DNA from: Streptomyces chryseus | GTDB lineage: Bacteria; Actinomycetota; Actinomycetes; Streptomycetales; Streptomycetaceae | Assembly: GCF_014650755.1 (NCBI RefSeq) | Contig: NZ_BMVO01000011.1 | Coordinates: forward strand, 1 to 64,000 | DNA: 64,000 nt | Direction of reading: 5' to 3' | Part shown: positions 8,082 to 15,630 of the stretch, piece by piece | Numbering within the stretch: the first letter of the stretch is position 1 | Layout: each line of letters starts with the position of its first letter | Translations under genes and position numbers: made by a program | The notes under the pieces: model-generated | Told to the model about the DNA's origin: nothing | Databases searched by the model: none | Seen by the model: the letters and a program-made list of their open reading frames with translations, nothing else

Positions 8082-8119
8082 CGGCTGCCTCTCCTATGCT
8101 GCCGTGACCGGACAGGTGG

Positions 8120-8554
8120 CTAGTCGGACAGGCGCCCCAGCAGGGCGCCCTGTCCAGACTGGAGAATGTGCGCGGCCTCCAGCGGGATCCAGAAGCACTC
8201 GAAATGAGTGGGCTCCTGCTCGCCGTCGTGGTCCTCCTGGCTCATCCACCGCTCGGGAGTCGGCTCGGTCAGCTCGAGATGGAAGACGTGCCGGTGCTGG
8301 ATCTCGAACCGGTACGGGCTGATGTCGTACTCGGTCTCGCCGAGCTTGCGCACGATCTTGAAGTCCGACAGGCCCGTTTCCTCGCGGGCCTCGCGCAGAG
8401 CGGCTGCCTCCGGCGTCTCGGCGGGGCGAATGCTGCCCGCCGGCACCTGGATGCCGACCTCCTCGTAGGTGTAGTCGGTATGGCGGAACACCAGCAGCCG
8501 CCCGTCGCGTACGACGTAGACGAGCACCTTTTCCTTCGTGACCTTTTCAGGCAC
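8120..8554 (-). CDS. NUDIX hydrolase at head of RiPP-like operon
   Basis: A 144-residue NUDIX hydrolase. The Nudix box is visible as G-x5-E-x7-REAREETGL (starting GSIRPAETPEAAALREAREE). The GTG at 8554 is chosen because a GGAGG lies exactly 5 nt upstream; a GTG four codons earlier would put that GGAGG inside the gene. It hydrolyses some nucleoside diphosphate derivative, substrate unknown. It is the first gene of the leftward operon, 38 nt before the radical SAM gene, and could be a house-cleaning enzyme or could act with the NMP-kinase-like protein on a nucleotide cosubstrate (inference). Confidence 0.85.
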   Translation of the reverse strand: MPEKVTKEKVLVYVVRDGRLLVFRHTDYTYEEVGIQVPAGSIRPAETPEAAALREAREETGLSDFKIVRKLGETEYDISPYRFEIQHRHVFHLELTEPTPERWMSQEDHDGEQEPTHFECFWIPLEAAHILQSGQGALLGRLSD

Positions 8555-8691
8555 AACAACCTCCACTTGGTTGGGAATGGGCAGAGCCGTGGCCCTCGCC
8601 CTGTGCGGGCATGTCCGAGGCCGATCGTGCTGGGTGTGGGGCCTCGGGGAAGCGCACGAGTCTAGGCCCCCAACTGCGTGTCAAATCGGCA

Positions 8692-9306
8692 CTATTCAGT
8701 CGATGAGTTGGCTTGTTGGCGTTCCTTGTGCCGCCCGGCCCGCCACTCGGTTACTGCCCGATACCCCTCCGTTGCCTGCGTGCGCGGGGAGGGCTGCCGC
8801 ACCGACGGTGAACGAGACCTCCGTGCCGCCTTGGTCTCCGGTCTCCTCGGCGAGCAGGAGATCAGGTGCAGTCCTCTGCGGCTGTCCCGGTCCGCCCTCT
8901 GCTCCACGGCACCGCTCGGCACGTCGAACTCGGCCCAGCAGCGTTTGCCAGTCCGGGTGAGATCGGTTCCATGGCGGTCGGCGAGTGCCGAAACGAGCTG
9001 CAGCCCCCGCCCGGACTCGGCATTCACATCCACAGGGCCGGCCTCCGGCTGAGCCTTCGCGGTGTCGTGCACTTCGACGACCAGCGCAGCACCCTTTCGG
9101 TGGACGCCGACCGTGATCGGGCCCGACGTGGCATGCAGCACGGCATTGGCGACCAGTTCAGCGGCGACCAGCTCGATTCCGTCCAGTTCGTCCTCGCCGA
9201 GCTGTATGTCCCAGGCACGAACGGCGGCCACGACGCGGTGTCGTGCCTCCTGGGCGGCGGCTGCCGTTTGGGCGACGGGGAATGCGAGCTGGTGGTGCGC
9301 TGCCAT
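8692..9306 (-). CDS. Anti-sigma-factor-type ATP-binding protein (HATPase_c)
   Basis: A 204-residue RsbW-like GHKL ATPase of the sort abundant in Streptomyces. The N-box is ELVANAVLHA, the G1-like loop VEVHDTAKA and the G2-like loop GRGLQLVSALAD, all within the first 140 residues. The remaining 65 residues are an Arg/Ser-rich low-complexity tail without a fold signature. An AGGAGG sits 8 nt before the ATG. Relatives bind sigma factors or anti-sigma antagonists; the partner is not apparent here. It is transcribed away from the divergent TTA-containing regulator gene, with a 269-nt region between them. Confidence 0.85.
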   Translation of the reverse strand: MAAHHQLAFPVAQTAAAAQEARHRVVAAVRAWDIQLGEDELDGIELVAAELVANAVLHATSGPITVGVHRKGAALVVEVHDTAKAQPEAGPVDVNAESGRGLQLVSALADRHGTDLTRTGKRCWAEFDVPSGAVEQRADRDSRRGLHLISCSPRRPETKAARRSRSPSVRQPSPRTQATEGYRAVTEWRAGRHKERQQANSSTE

Positions 9307-9575
9307 GAGCGGGCCTCCTGAGCTGCCTGGCTTTGCGTGCCCACGGCTGGGGACGTGATCTCGAAGGGTCTGCGTGTTGCCGTGGCGAAGACCCGCAGTG
9401 TGCTCCAGCGTTCGCGCCTGAACGAGGCCCTAAGCAATGACTAACGTGGTCCCTTCGTGCCTAACCGATGTCTATTCGCCGTGCGTCCGCGATTTCTTCC
9501 CAACGGATCTGCACGGGAGCGCAGTTGCTGTCTAGCGTGGTAGTCAGAGGAAGGCGCCGGCGCGAGGGAGCGGCT
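9307..9575. other. Divergent intergenic region between ATPase and regulator genes
   Basis: A 269-nt region holding promoters for both divergent genes. The regulator RBS (GAGGGAG) is at its right edge and the ATPase RBS (AGGAGG) at its left edge. No clear -35/-10 pair or large inverted repeat was found by eye. Confidence 0.4.
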
Positions 9576-10943
9576 GTGGAGCAATCGGGACCGACCCTCT
9601 TCCAGACCCTGATCAATCAGCGGGGCTGGCAGGACTACCAAATCTTCAAGACGCGCTACGAACAAGCGGCCAAGCAGTTAGCGGAGTTGGAAGGCCCTCG
9701 CTCGATCTCGACCGCGACGATCGAGAAGCGGCAGTTCTTCCGATACGCGCATGGGGAGGTGCGCACCCCGCAGACGGTCGCTCGTCGCGTCCTGGAGTTC
9801 ATGTTCCCGGGCATCCCGGCCGTCCGTCTCCTCGGGCCTGCGTCGACCGGACCAGGGCCTTCGCCGCTTCATCCAGCGGCTGACGGGGGCCAAGCAGGGG
9901 ATCCGTCCGAGTACGGCCTTGAAGACGTGGTCATGGCGGCGGCCAACGAGTCGGCGCAGTTCGCGGCCAAGGCAGAGAGCAGCAATGTGGGACCGCACAC
10001 GCTGGAGCAGCTGGAAGCTGACATCCGCCGCATCGTCGTTTCGTACCCCAACCGGCCCGTCGGGCCCCTCTTCCGCGAAGTACGCACCCTGCGTGACCAC
10101 GCTTTTGAACTCCTCGAAGGGCGGCAGCCACCGCAGTACACCTGTGACCTCTACGTAGGCGCCGGCGTCCTGTGCGGCGTACTGGCGAACGCCAGCTTCG
10201 ACCTGGGCCGCTACGGGGCAGCCGAGACGCAGGCCCGCACGGCTTTCCTGTTCGGCGAACTGGCCGGGCATAACGGCCTGCGTTCGTGGGTGCGCGGGCT
10301 TCAGGCCCTGATCTCGTACTGGGACGGTCGTCCGGCCGACGCTGTCCGCCTGGCCGAAGCCGGAAGCGTTTTTACACCGGAGTCCGGCACGGCTCAGGTC
10401 CGGCTGGAGAGCATCAAGGCACGCGCGTACGGCCAGCTGAACCGGGGCAGCGACGCCCTGGCCGCCCTCAGCGCCGCTGACCGTCTGCGTGAACGTCTTG
10501 CCGAAGGTGACGAACTACCCGGCGGGATGATGGCCTTCCCCGTCGAGAAGCAGCTCTTCTACGCCAGCAGTACCCACCTCTGGCTCGCTGGTAGCCAGCA
10601 TCTCAGCGACGCCGAGTCCCGTGCCGACGAAGCGGTGGAGATGTTCCAGGCGGCACCGCCGGGACAGCAACGGCTGGGGGAGATGTCCCTGGCCCGCATG
10701 GACCTGGCCATGGCCCGGCTGGGCCGAGGCGACATTGACGGCGCCGCGGCGCAGATCCACGCCGTCCTCGGCGTCAACGCTCGACGCCGTACCGAAAGCG
10801 TGGACCGCCGGATCGGTCACTTCAGTCGTCAGCTCGCGCTGCACCCAGGAGCGGGGTCGCCTTCCGCGATCGGACTCCGTGAGTCGATCATTGCTCATCA
10901 GGAACGCATACCCGCCCAGCTCCCTCCCGGAGGCAGCCAGTGA
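9576..10943 (+). CDS. Putative regulator with helical repeat C-terminus; contains a TTA codon
   Basis: A 455-residue protein; the GTG at 9576 is preceded by GAGGGAG at 5 nt. The first 100 residues (LFQTLINQRGWQDYQIFKTR...) resemble the HTH-like N-terminus of Streptomyces XRE/TPR-type regulators, and residues about 150-450 are alpha-helical repeats of TPR character (AETQARTAFLFGELAG, ALAALSAADRL). Codon 35 (9678-9680) is the rare leucine codon TTA, which in Streptomyces makes translation depend on the bldA tRNA, so expression would be tied to development. Its stop overlaps the start of the dehydrogenase gene (GTGA), so the two act together. DNA binding is inferred, not shown by a textbook HTH. 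Confidence 0.7.
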   Translation: MEQSGPTLFQTLINQRGWQDYQIFKTRYEQAAKQLAELEGPRSISTATIEKRQFFRYAHGEVRTPQTVARRVLEFMFPGIPAVRLLGPASTGPGPSPLHPAADGGQAGDPSEYGLEDVVMAAANESAQFAAKAESSNVGPHTLEQLEADIRRIVVSYPNRPVGPLFREVRTLRDHAFELLEGRQPPQYTCDLYVGAGVLCGVLANASFDLGRYGAAETQARTAFLFGELAGHNGLRSWVRGLQALISYWDGRPADAVRLAEAGSVFTPESGTAQVRLESIKARAYGQLNRGSDALAALSAADRLRERLAEGDELPGGMMAFPVEKQLFYASSTHLWLAGSQHLSDAESRADEAVEMFQAAPPGQQRLGEMSLARMDLAMARLGRGDIDGAAAQIHAVLGVNARRRTESVDRRIGHFSRQLALHPGAGSPSAIGLRESIIAHQERIPAQLPPGGSQ

Positions 10944-11779
10944 CCACCGTTACCCTCTTGCACCCCGGCTCCATGGGAGCCGCCGTCGCGGCCCAGGCGG
11001 TCGAGGCAGGCCACGAGGTGCTTTGCGTGTCGGATGGCCGCAGCGAGGCGACGCGGCGCCGGGCGATGGAAGCCGGCGCTACCGCATGCGACTCTCTCGG
11101 CGAGGCGCTGGAGAGAAGTGACGTCGTCCTGTCGGTCTGCCCGCCGCAGGCCGCGGAGGACGTGGCGGAGAGCGTCGCCGAGCGTGCCTTCAGCGGGGTG
11201 TACGTCGATGCCAACGCGATCAACCCGCAGCGGATGCAGCACATCGCCGAGCAGATTCGGCCCGGGGGCACCATCCTCGACGGAGCGATCTTCGGGCCGC
11301 CACCCGGCGGTCAGCGGAGTGCGCGTCTCTACCTCGCCGGCGACAGCCACTCCGCCGACTTGGTGGGCAGCCTGTTCAAGGACACTTGCCTGCACGTCCG
11401 CCGTGCGAGCGGCAACATTGGATCCGCCTCCGCCTTGAAAATGGCCTTCGCCAGCTACCAAAAGGCTGCCCGAACGCTCGCCGGAGTCGCTCACGCACTC
11501 GCTGACGCGCATGGCGTCGGCGACCAGCTCACCGCGGAGGCCGAGATCATGGCGTCCAACATCCTGTCCGACCCCGCCTACCTGCCCAGCGTGGCGGCAC
11601 GGGCCTGGCGCTGGGCCCCCGAGATGCAGGACATCGCCGAGACGTTGCGTGCGGCCGGGCTCCCGGCGGACATGGCCGACGCTGCGGTCGCGGTCATGTC
11701 CCGCTGGGAGGGGGACAAGGACCAGTCCGACCTGGAGGTCGCTGACGTCCTGGCCCATCTGCGGAGGCAGGGCGCCTGA
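10940..11779 (+). CDS. NAD(P)-dependent dehydrogenase, 3-hydroxyisobutyrate/6PGD family
   Basis: A 279-residue beta-hydroxyacid dehydrogenase-like enzyme. The N-terminal Rossmann segment is VTLLHPGSMGAAVAAQA, the middle has the ILDGAIFGPPP substrate-loop region, and the catalytic Lys lies in GSASALKMAF. The C-terminal helical half matches the DUF1932-type domain of these enzymes. The GTG overlaps the regulator stop by 4 nt. It oxidises or reduces a small hydroxy acid or imine; the substrate is unknown. Its coupling to a TTA-containing regulator points to a specialised role. Confidence 0.85.
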   Translation: MTTVTLLHPGSMGAAVAAQAVEAGHEVLCVSDGRSEATRRRAMEAGATACDSLGEALERSDVVLSVCPPQAAEDVAESVAERAFSGVYVDANAINPQRMQHIAEQIRPGGTILDGAIFGPPPGGQRSARLYLAGDSHSADLVGSLFKDTCLHVRRASGNIGSASALKMAFASYQKAARTLAGVAHALADAHGVGDQLTAEAEIMASNILSDPAYLPSVAARAWRWAPEMQDIAETLRAAGLPADMADAAVAVMSRWEGDKDQSDLEVADVLAHLRRQGA

Positions 11780-11963
11780 GCGGCGGGCAGTATCGGTTCT
11801 TCTCACCGTTGCTACGGGCAGCCGCTGAAGGATCTGCCTGGTATACGGCTGTGGGTGACCGGTCGGCTCAGGGCCGCCGAGGAGCGCAGAATGCGCTTAT
11901 GAAACCGGGCATGACTGCGACCGACGGTGTGAGACGGGCGAGTGCTGTCCCAGTTTCGCCGTT

Positions 11964-11973
11964 GGCAATCGGC
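11964..11973 (+). repeat. Left target-site duplication of composite transposon
   Basis: The 10-mer GGCAATCGGC directly abuts the outer terminal repeat of the left IS copy and recurs perfectly at 16979-16988 next to the outer end of the right copy, as expected if the whole 5-kb unit transposed as one. Confidence 0.85.
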
Positions 11974-12343
11974 CAGGGCTTCGGCGTAGTCAACGGGCGT
12001 CCGGTTTATGATCACTTGAGCCCGAGCAGGGCGAGCGGGCGGTCCGCGTTGCGGGCGTTGTGTCGCAGAGCGGCGGCGATGTTGGTCGCGCCGGCCAGCC
12101 GCAGGGCGCCGATGGCGAGGTTGCGCCAGGTGGCCATCGCCCGGGGTGCGTTGCCGGTTCGCAGCTGCGAGACGTCTTCGGCGAACGTTGTGTCTCTGAC
12201 GTGGTGCAGGGCGGTCTTCCAGGCAGGTCACGGGGCGTCGAGAACTCCATGATCTTGGAAGCCGTGCCTGTTCCGCTCTCCCTGGCCGATCAACCTGGCA
12301 GACCGTCATGAATCGGATGCCCGGCGACTACGCCGAAGCCCTG
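11974..12343 (-). mobile_element. Internally deleted ISAs1-type copy (left end of composite)
   Basis: A 370-bp IS derivative with both terminal inverted repeats. The outer 240 bp correspond to the 3' end of the transposase gene (reading on the minus strand) and its downstream end, and the inner 130 bp to the 5' end. The junction near 12211 joins them with loss of about 980 bp relative to the 1348-bp copy at 15631-16978. It is MITE-like, encodes no transposase and could be mobilised only in trans. Confidence 0.8.
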
Positions 12344-12513
12344 TCCCGAGATGCACTTCGTTAACTTCCGACGCACTCTGGTATGGAGCCCTGCCAGGGC
12401 GGACGATGTACCTATTTTACCTCCAGTAGGAGTTTGTGCGTCTCGCATCATCCGACGCTCCCCGGTCCCCCTATCTCGTGAACCCTGCGCTAGGGACCAA
12501 GAGGTGATCAACC
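12344..12513. other. Upstream region of caspase module
   Basis: 170 nt between the left IS end and the caspase start. It must contain the module promoter unless the IS provides it. GAGG sits 9 nt before the GTG start. No unambiguous -35/-10 pair is seen. Confidence 0.35.
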
Positions 12514-13686
12514 GTGTGCGAACACGAGGATGACGTGCTGTTCGTCCACAAGTGCCCGACCCGCGAGGAGGGGAACCGTGCAGGAATCCATGCCCTGGTG
12601 ATCGGCGTAAGCAGCTACCCCCCACTTCGGCGCAGCAGATTGCACATTCCGTATCCCGCCAAGTTCAAGAACATCGAAGGGGCCGCTGCAGGCGCCTCTC
12701 ATTTCGCACAGCTCCTCGACGGTGGATTTCATGAACCCACTGGAATCCCAATACGGACTGTCCGCCTGTTCCTGTCGCCGACACAAGCAGAGTTGGATCG
12801 TATCGAGGTACCCAGAGCGCTTTGGCAGGAGGCCACCTACGACAATATCAAAAATGCACTCGATAGCTGGTACTTCGATTGCGACAACAACACCGATAAT
12901 GTCGCACTAATGTACGTTGCCGGTCACGGTATTGTTACAACTGGTCACGTACCATTCGCATTCCTCGGTGGCGTAAATGAGGAATTTGACCCATGCCGCC
13001 AAACGATAAATTTGACGGTGATCTCTGAGGCGATGCTATACAACAAGGCGCACGCTAACATCTACATCTTTGACTGCTGCGCAGGAGATGAGTTCCCTGC
13101 AGAGTGCTCGCGAGGTCACGGCTTGACGTTGCCGCTACCTAACGCAGGGGGTGAGGAATTTCGTAAATACACTCTCGAAATCATGGCGGCCAAGGTTGGA
13201 ACATCTGCCTTCGCGATTGACGCAGTGGATGGAACGCTGCTCTCTTGGGCCCTTCTACCTTTGTTGCGGACGGCAGGAGATCTACTCGACGGATTCTTCA
13301 CAATCACTCGCGATCGCTTGGATGATCGACTCCTGCCTGCGATGCAATCCCATCCGTTCGCCCCTCCGATGGGTGGACAAGAGCCACGCATACGGGGGGA
13401 AAAACCTTCCGGTATCAACCGCCCCAAGCCGCCACCCACATTTCCTGCACTGTTCAAGCTGAAGGAACCCTGCGCAGTAGAGTTCACCATATACGAGGAA
13501 AAGACTGGTGTGGCGATACTGGAAGATAGCATGAACACTCAGGGCGAGAAAGAAATTAACCTACCGGCCGGCAGTTACAAGGTGGACGCAAGAATTCACA
13601 GCGGCACCACTATAGAGCGATTTAGATTCCCTCTCAGTCTGGACCGCCCGAGCTCGGTCGACGTGTTGGCGGGGGAAGTCCAATGA
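12514..13686 (+). CDS. Caspase-like (metacaspase, peptidase C14) protein
   Basis: A 390-residue protein with a caspase-fold N-terminus. The first strand is HALVIGVSSYP (26-36), the catalytic His lies in YVAGHGIV (H138) and the catalytic Cys in IFDCCAGDEFP (D187-C188-C189, with C189 at the DxC nucleophile position). After an acidic and Pro-rich linker (about 280-310), residues about 315-390 form a beta-sandwich-like segment (EINLPAGSYKVDARI). Start GTG 12514 has GAGG at 9 nt. Its stop overlaps the ATG of the partner gene (ATGA). Bacterial caspase-like proteins of this kind act in cell-suicide and antiphage systems with sensing or pore-forming partners; that role is inferred here from the partner and the mobile context. 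Codon use is AT-richer than the neighbours. Confidence 0.88.
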   Translation: MCEHEDDVLFVHKCPTREEGNRAGIHALVIGVSSYPPLRRSRLHIPYPAKFKNIEGAAAGASHFAQLLDGGFHEPTGIPIRTVRLFLSPTQAELDRIEVPRALWQEATYDNIKNALDSWYFDCDNNTDNVALMYVAGHGIVTTGHVPFAFLGGVNEEFDPCRQTINLTVISEAMLYNKAHANIYIFDCCAGDEFPAECSRGHGLTLPLPNAGGEEFRKYTLEIMAAKVGTSAFAIDAVDGTLLSWALLPLLRTAGDLLDGFFTITRDRLDDRLLPAMQSHPFAPPMGGQEPRIRGEKPSGINRPKPPPTFPALFKLKEPCAVEFTIYEEKTGVAILEDSMNTQGEKEINLPAGSYKVDARIHSGTTIERFRFPLSLDRPSSVDVLAGEVQ

Positions 13687-15395
13687 CTACGCTGAGTTTC
13701 CAATGGCTCGGGCCAAAAGACCTCCTTGCGCGATTCTCCTGCGCTCCAGTATGGATCATGTCGGACGAGGCCGAGCTACTGCTTGCCCCAGGAGAAAGAA
13801 TTGAGATAGCCAAGGGCGCCAAGATCGTTGCGGAAGTTCCAGGCTATGAAAGATCCGAGCAGGAAGTGCAAATCCTCGACGAGCGGCCCATGACGGTATC
13901 TCTGAATATCGCAGACCTCGCCCCTCGGCCCCAGCGCGCCCAAACTCCAGGAAAGGAAAACGAAGGGGATAGCAGCGTGGCAATCGACGTCCGGCCGTGG
14001 AATCCGCTAGCAGCTACGATCCCTCAAGGATCTGCGGATATTCGTTTGGCAAAGGCTGTAGGCTGCGTCTTCACAATTTGCCGCACAGCTGGGGAGATAA
14101 TACCTCTCAGCCTCAGTGTCGCCAGTAAATCTACCCCTCGCCGTCAGCTCGCAGTTCCTCCGGCCGTCAATTCGGCCAGCTACAGGATCAACTGGTATCA
14201 GTCACACGCTTCTGTCGCGCGGCCCCGTCTGGAACCAGAAGACCCAGAAGGCTGGCTACTCATGGAATACCTCCTCTCTGGAAAGTACGCAGCAGCAGCT
14301 GCTGCGGCTCGTGCTGTGGAGCTCTCCAGAGGCGCACGCTCGTGTCTTAGTTGGTCTGCAGAGTCCTACACGCAACTACTAATTGGCCACGCCTACGCGC
14401 TGGGAGGGGACAGTCGCCGACTAATGGCATGGTGTCGCCGCACTGCGGCTGCTCGGCTTCTGGGTACCGATGGACTCATTTTGGCGGCAGAGGCGGCTTG
14501 GAAGATGTCTGATAGGCGGGCATCTTTGAAGTATCTAACGAGGGCCGCAAATCTTCCGCCTGCAACCATCACGTTCAGTGTCGAACTGGGACTTCGGCTG
14601 GCATCCATCCAACTTAGTGAAGTACTCGCTGGAGAGGAATGTCGTGATGCTGCAGTACCTGCGCATGACACCCTCATCCGACTTCGAAACGACTGCCTGA
14701 CCATACTCACTCATGCTGACGCCGATTCCGCGACGATCTCACTACCTCAAACTTCCATCACCAGTCCCGACCTGTCCGGAGTTTCTGTATTCCGCCGAGG
14801 GCTCTGGCGCCTCACCTACGGCATTTCACGCTGGAGCTATGACTATGTCCTGAGATCTACACGTACAGGAGCCGACCACCATTTCCAACTGGGAGGAACT
14901 ATGGCTGCGTCAACGACGACACCGGAACAGGGAGGAAGCGAGAGCGTGTCTACGAGCTCGCTCCAAGGTCCAGCGCTATGGGTAGCCATATCCGCCGTTG
15001 TTGCATGGCTCGCTCTGTCCATCTATCTGCTGACACGAGCCGGGTCGGCGGAGCTTGAATGGACTCGCACCGTATGGGTGTTCGCCTCCGTAGAGGCGAT
15101 CGCGTTCGCGGCTGCAGGCGCTCTATTTGGCACTGCTGTGCAGCGTAGCCATGTAGCGCAGGCAGAGAAGCGAGCGCAATCGGCGGAACAGGTGGCAGAC
15201 CAGAACCGTGACGAGGCAAATAAGGGGAGGGCCCTAGCGGCAGCCATGCAGGCAGATGCCACTGAGGATCAAACAGTCGGGAGGCTGACGCCTATGGGGC
15301 CCCAGGACGAATCATCCGCGGAACATGGCACACGCCGACGTCATGCACAGATGGCTCGCAGCCTCTTTGGTGACCTGGTGCCACCAATCTCATGA
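13683..15395 (+). CDS. Partner of caspase-like protein: beta-sandwich, helical repeats, two membrane helices
   Basis: A 570-residue protein translationally coupled to the caspase-like gene. Residues 1-80 look like a beta-sandwich with the same LLLAPGERIEIAKGAKI style as the caspase C-terminus. Residues about 185-345 are alpha-helical and TPR-like (SGKYAAAAAAARAVELS, LIGHAYALGGDSRRL, LKYLTRAANLP). Two hydrophobic helices follow (about 431-450 and 463-483), then a charged coiled-coil-like stretch (490-525). The topology suggests a membrane-anchored sensor or a membrane-damaging effector controlled by proteolysis by its partner (inference). I do not recognise a named family. Confidence 0.8.
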   Translation: MTTLSFQWLGPKDLLARFSCAPVWIMSDEAELLLAPGERIEIAKGAKIVAEVPGYERSEQEVQILDERPMTVSLNIADLAPRPQRAQTPGKENEGDSSVAIDVRPWNPLAATIPQGSADIRLAKAVGCVFTICRTAGEIIPLSLSVASKSTPRRQLAVPPAVNSASYRINWYQSHASVARPRLEPEDPEGWLLMEYLLSGKYAAAAAAARAVELSRGARSCLSWSAESYTQLLIGHAYALGGDSRRLMAWCRRTAAARLLGTDGLILAAEAAWKMSDRRASLKYLTRAANLPPATITFSVELGLRLASIQLSEVLAGEECRDAAVPAHDTLIRLRNDCLTILTHADADSATISLPQTSITSPDLSGVSVFRRGLWRLTYGISRWSYDYVLRSTRTGADHHFQLGGTMAASTTTPEQGGSESVSTSSLQGPALWVAISAVVAWLALSIYLLTRAGSAELEWTRTVWVFASVEAIAFAAAGALFGTAVQRSHVAQAEKRAQSAEQVADQNRDEANKGRALAAAMQADATEDQTVGRLTPMGPQDESSAEHGTRRRHAQMARSLFGDLVPPIS

Positions 15396-15630
15396 CGTCG
15401 TAAGAAGCGACCGCAGTCCTGGTCGTACCCCGCAGGGCCGGCTGGCCGCCACTGTTCGCATGTGAGAGGCGCGTGTTCCCTCTCCGCCTCCCACTCAATG
15501 CGCCGGTTTCTACTGTTCAGAAGCCATCCCCTGGGGGCAAACGCGATGCCCTCCGGAGGCACGTGAGTCTGGCCCACAGGGCCGTGCACGGTTTCACCCT
15601 CACCATGGCCAGCTATGAGGGCGAGGAGCC
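15396..15630. other. Non-coding stretch between cargo and right IS
   Basis: 235 nt after the partner gene with no credible ORF. No strong terminator was found. Confidence 0.5.

Noticed and set aside
8659..8684. TTGACA (minus, 8684-8679) and TAGACT (8664-8659) as a promoter for the RiPP-like operon
   Set aside because: Both boxes look good but the spacer is 14 nt, too short for a standard housekeeping promoter; kept only as a possibility.
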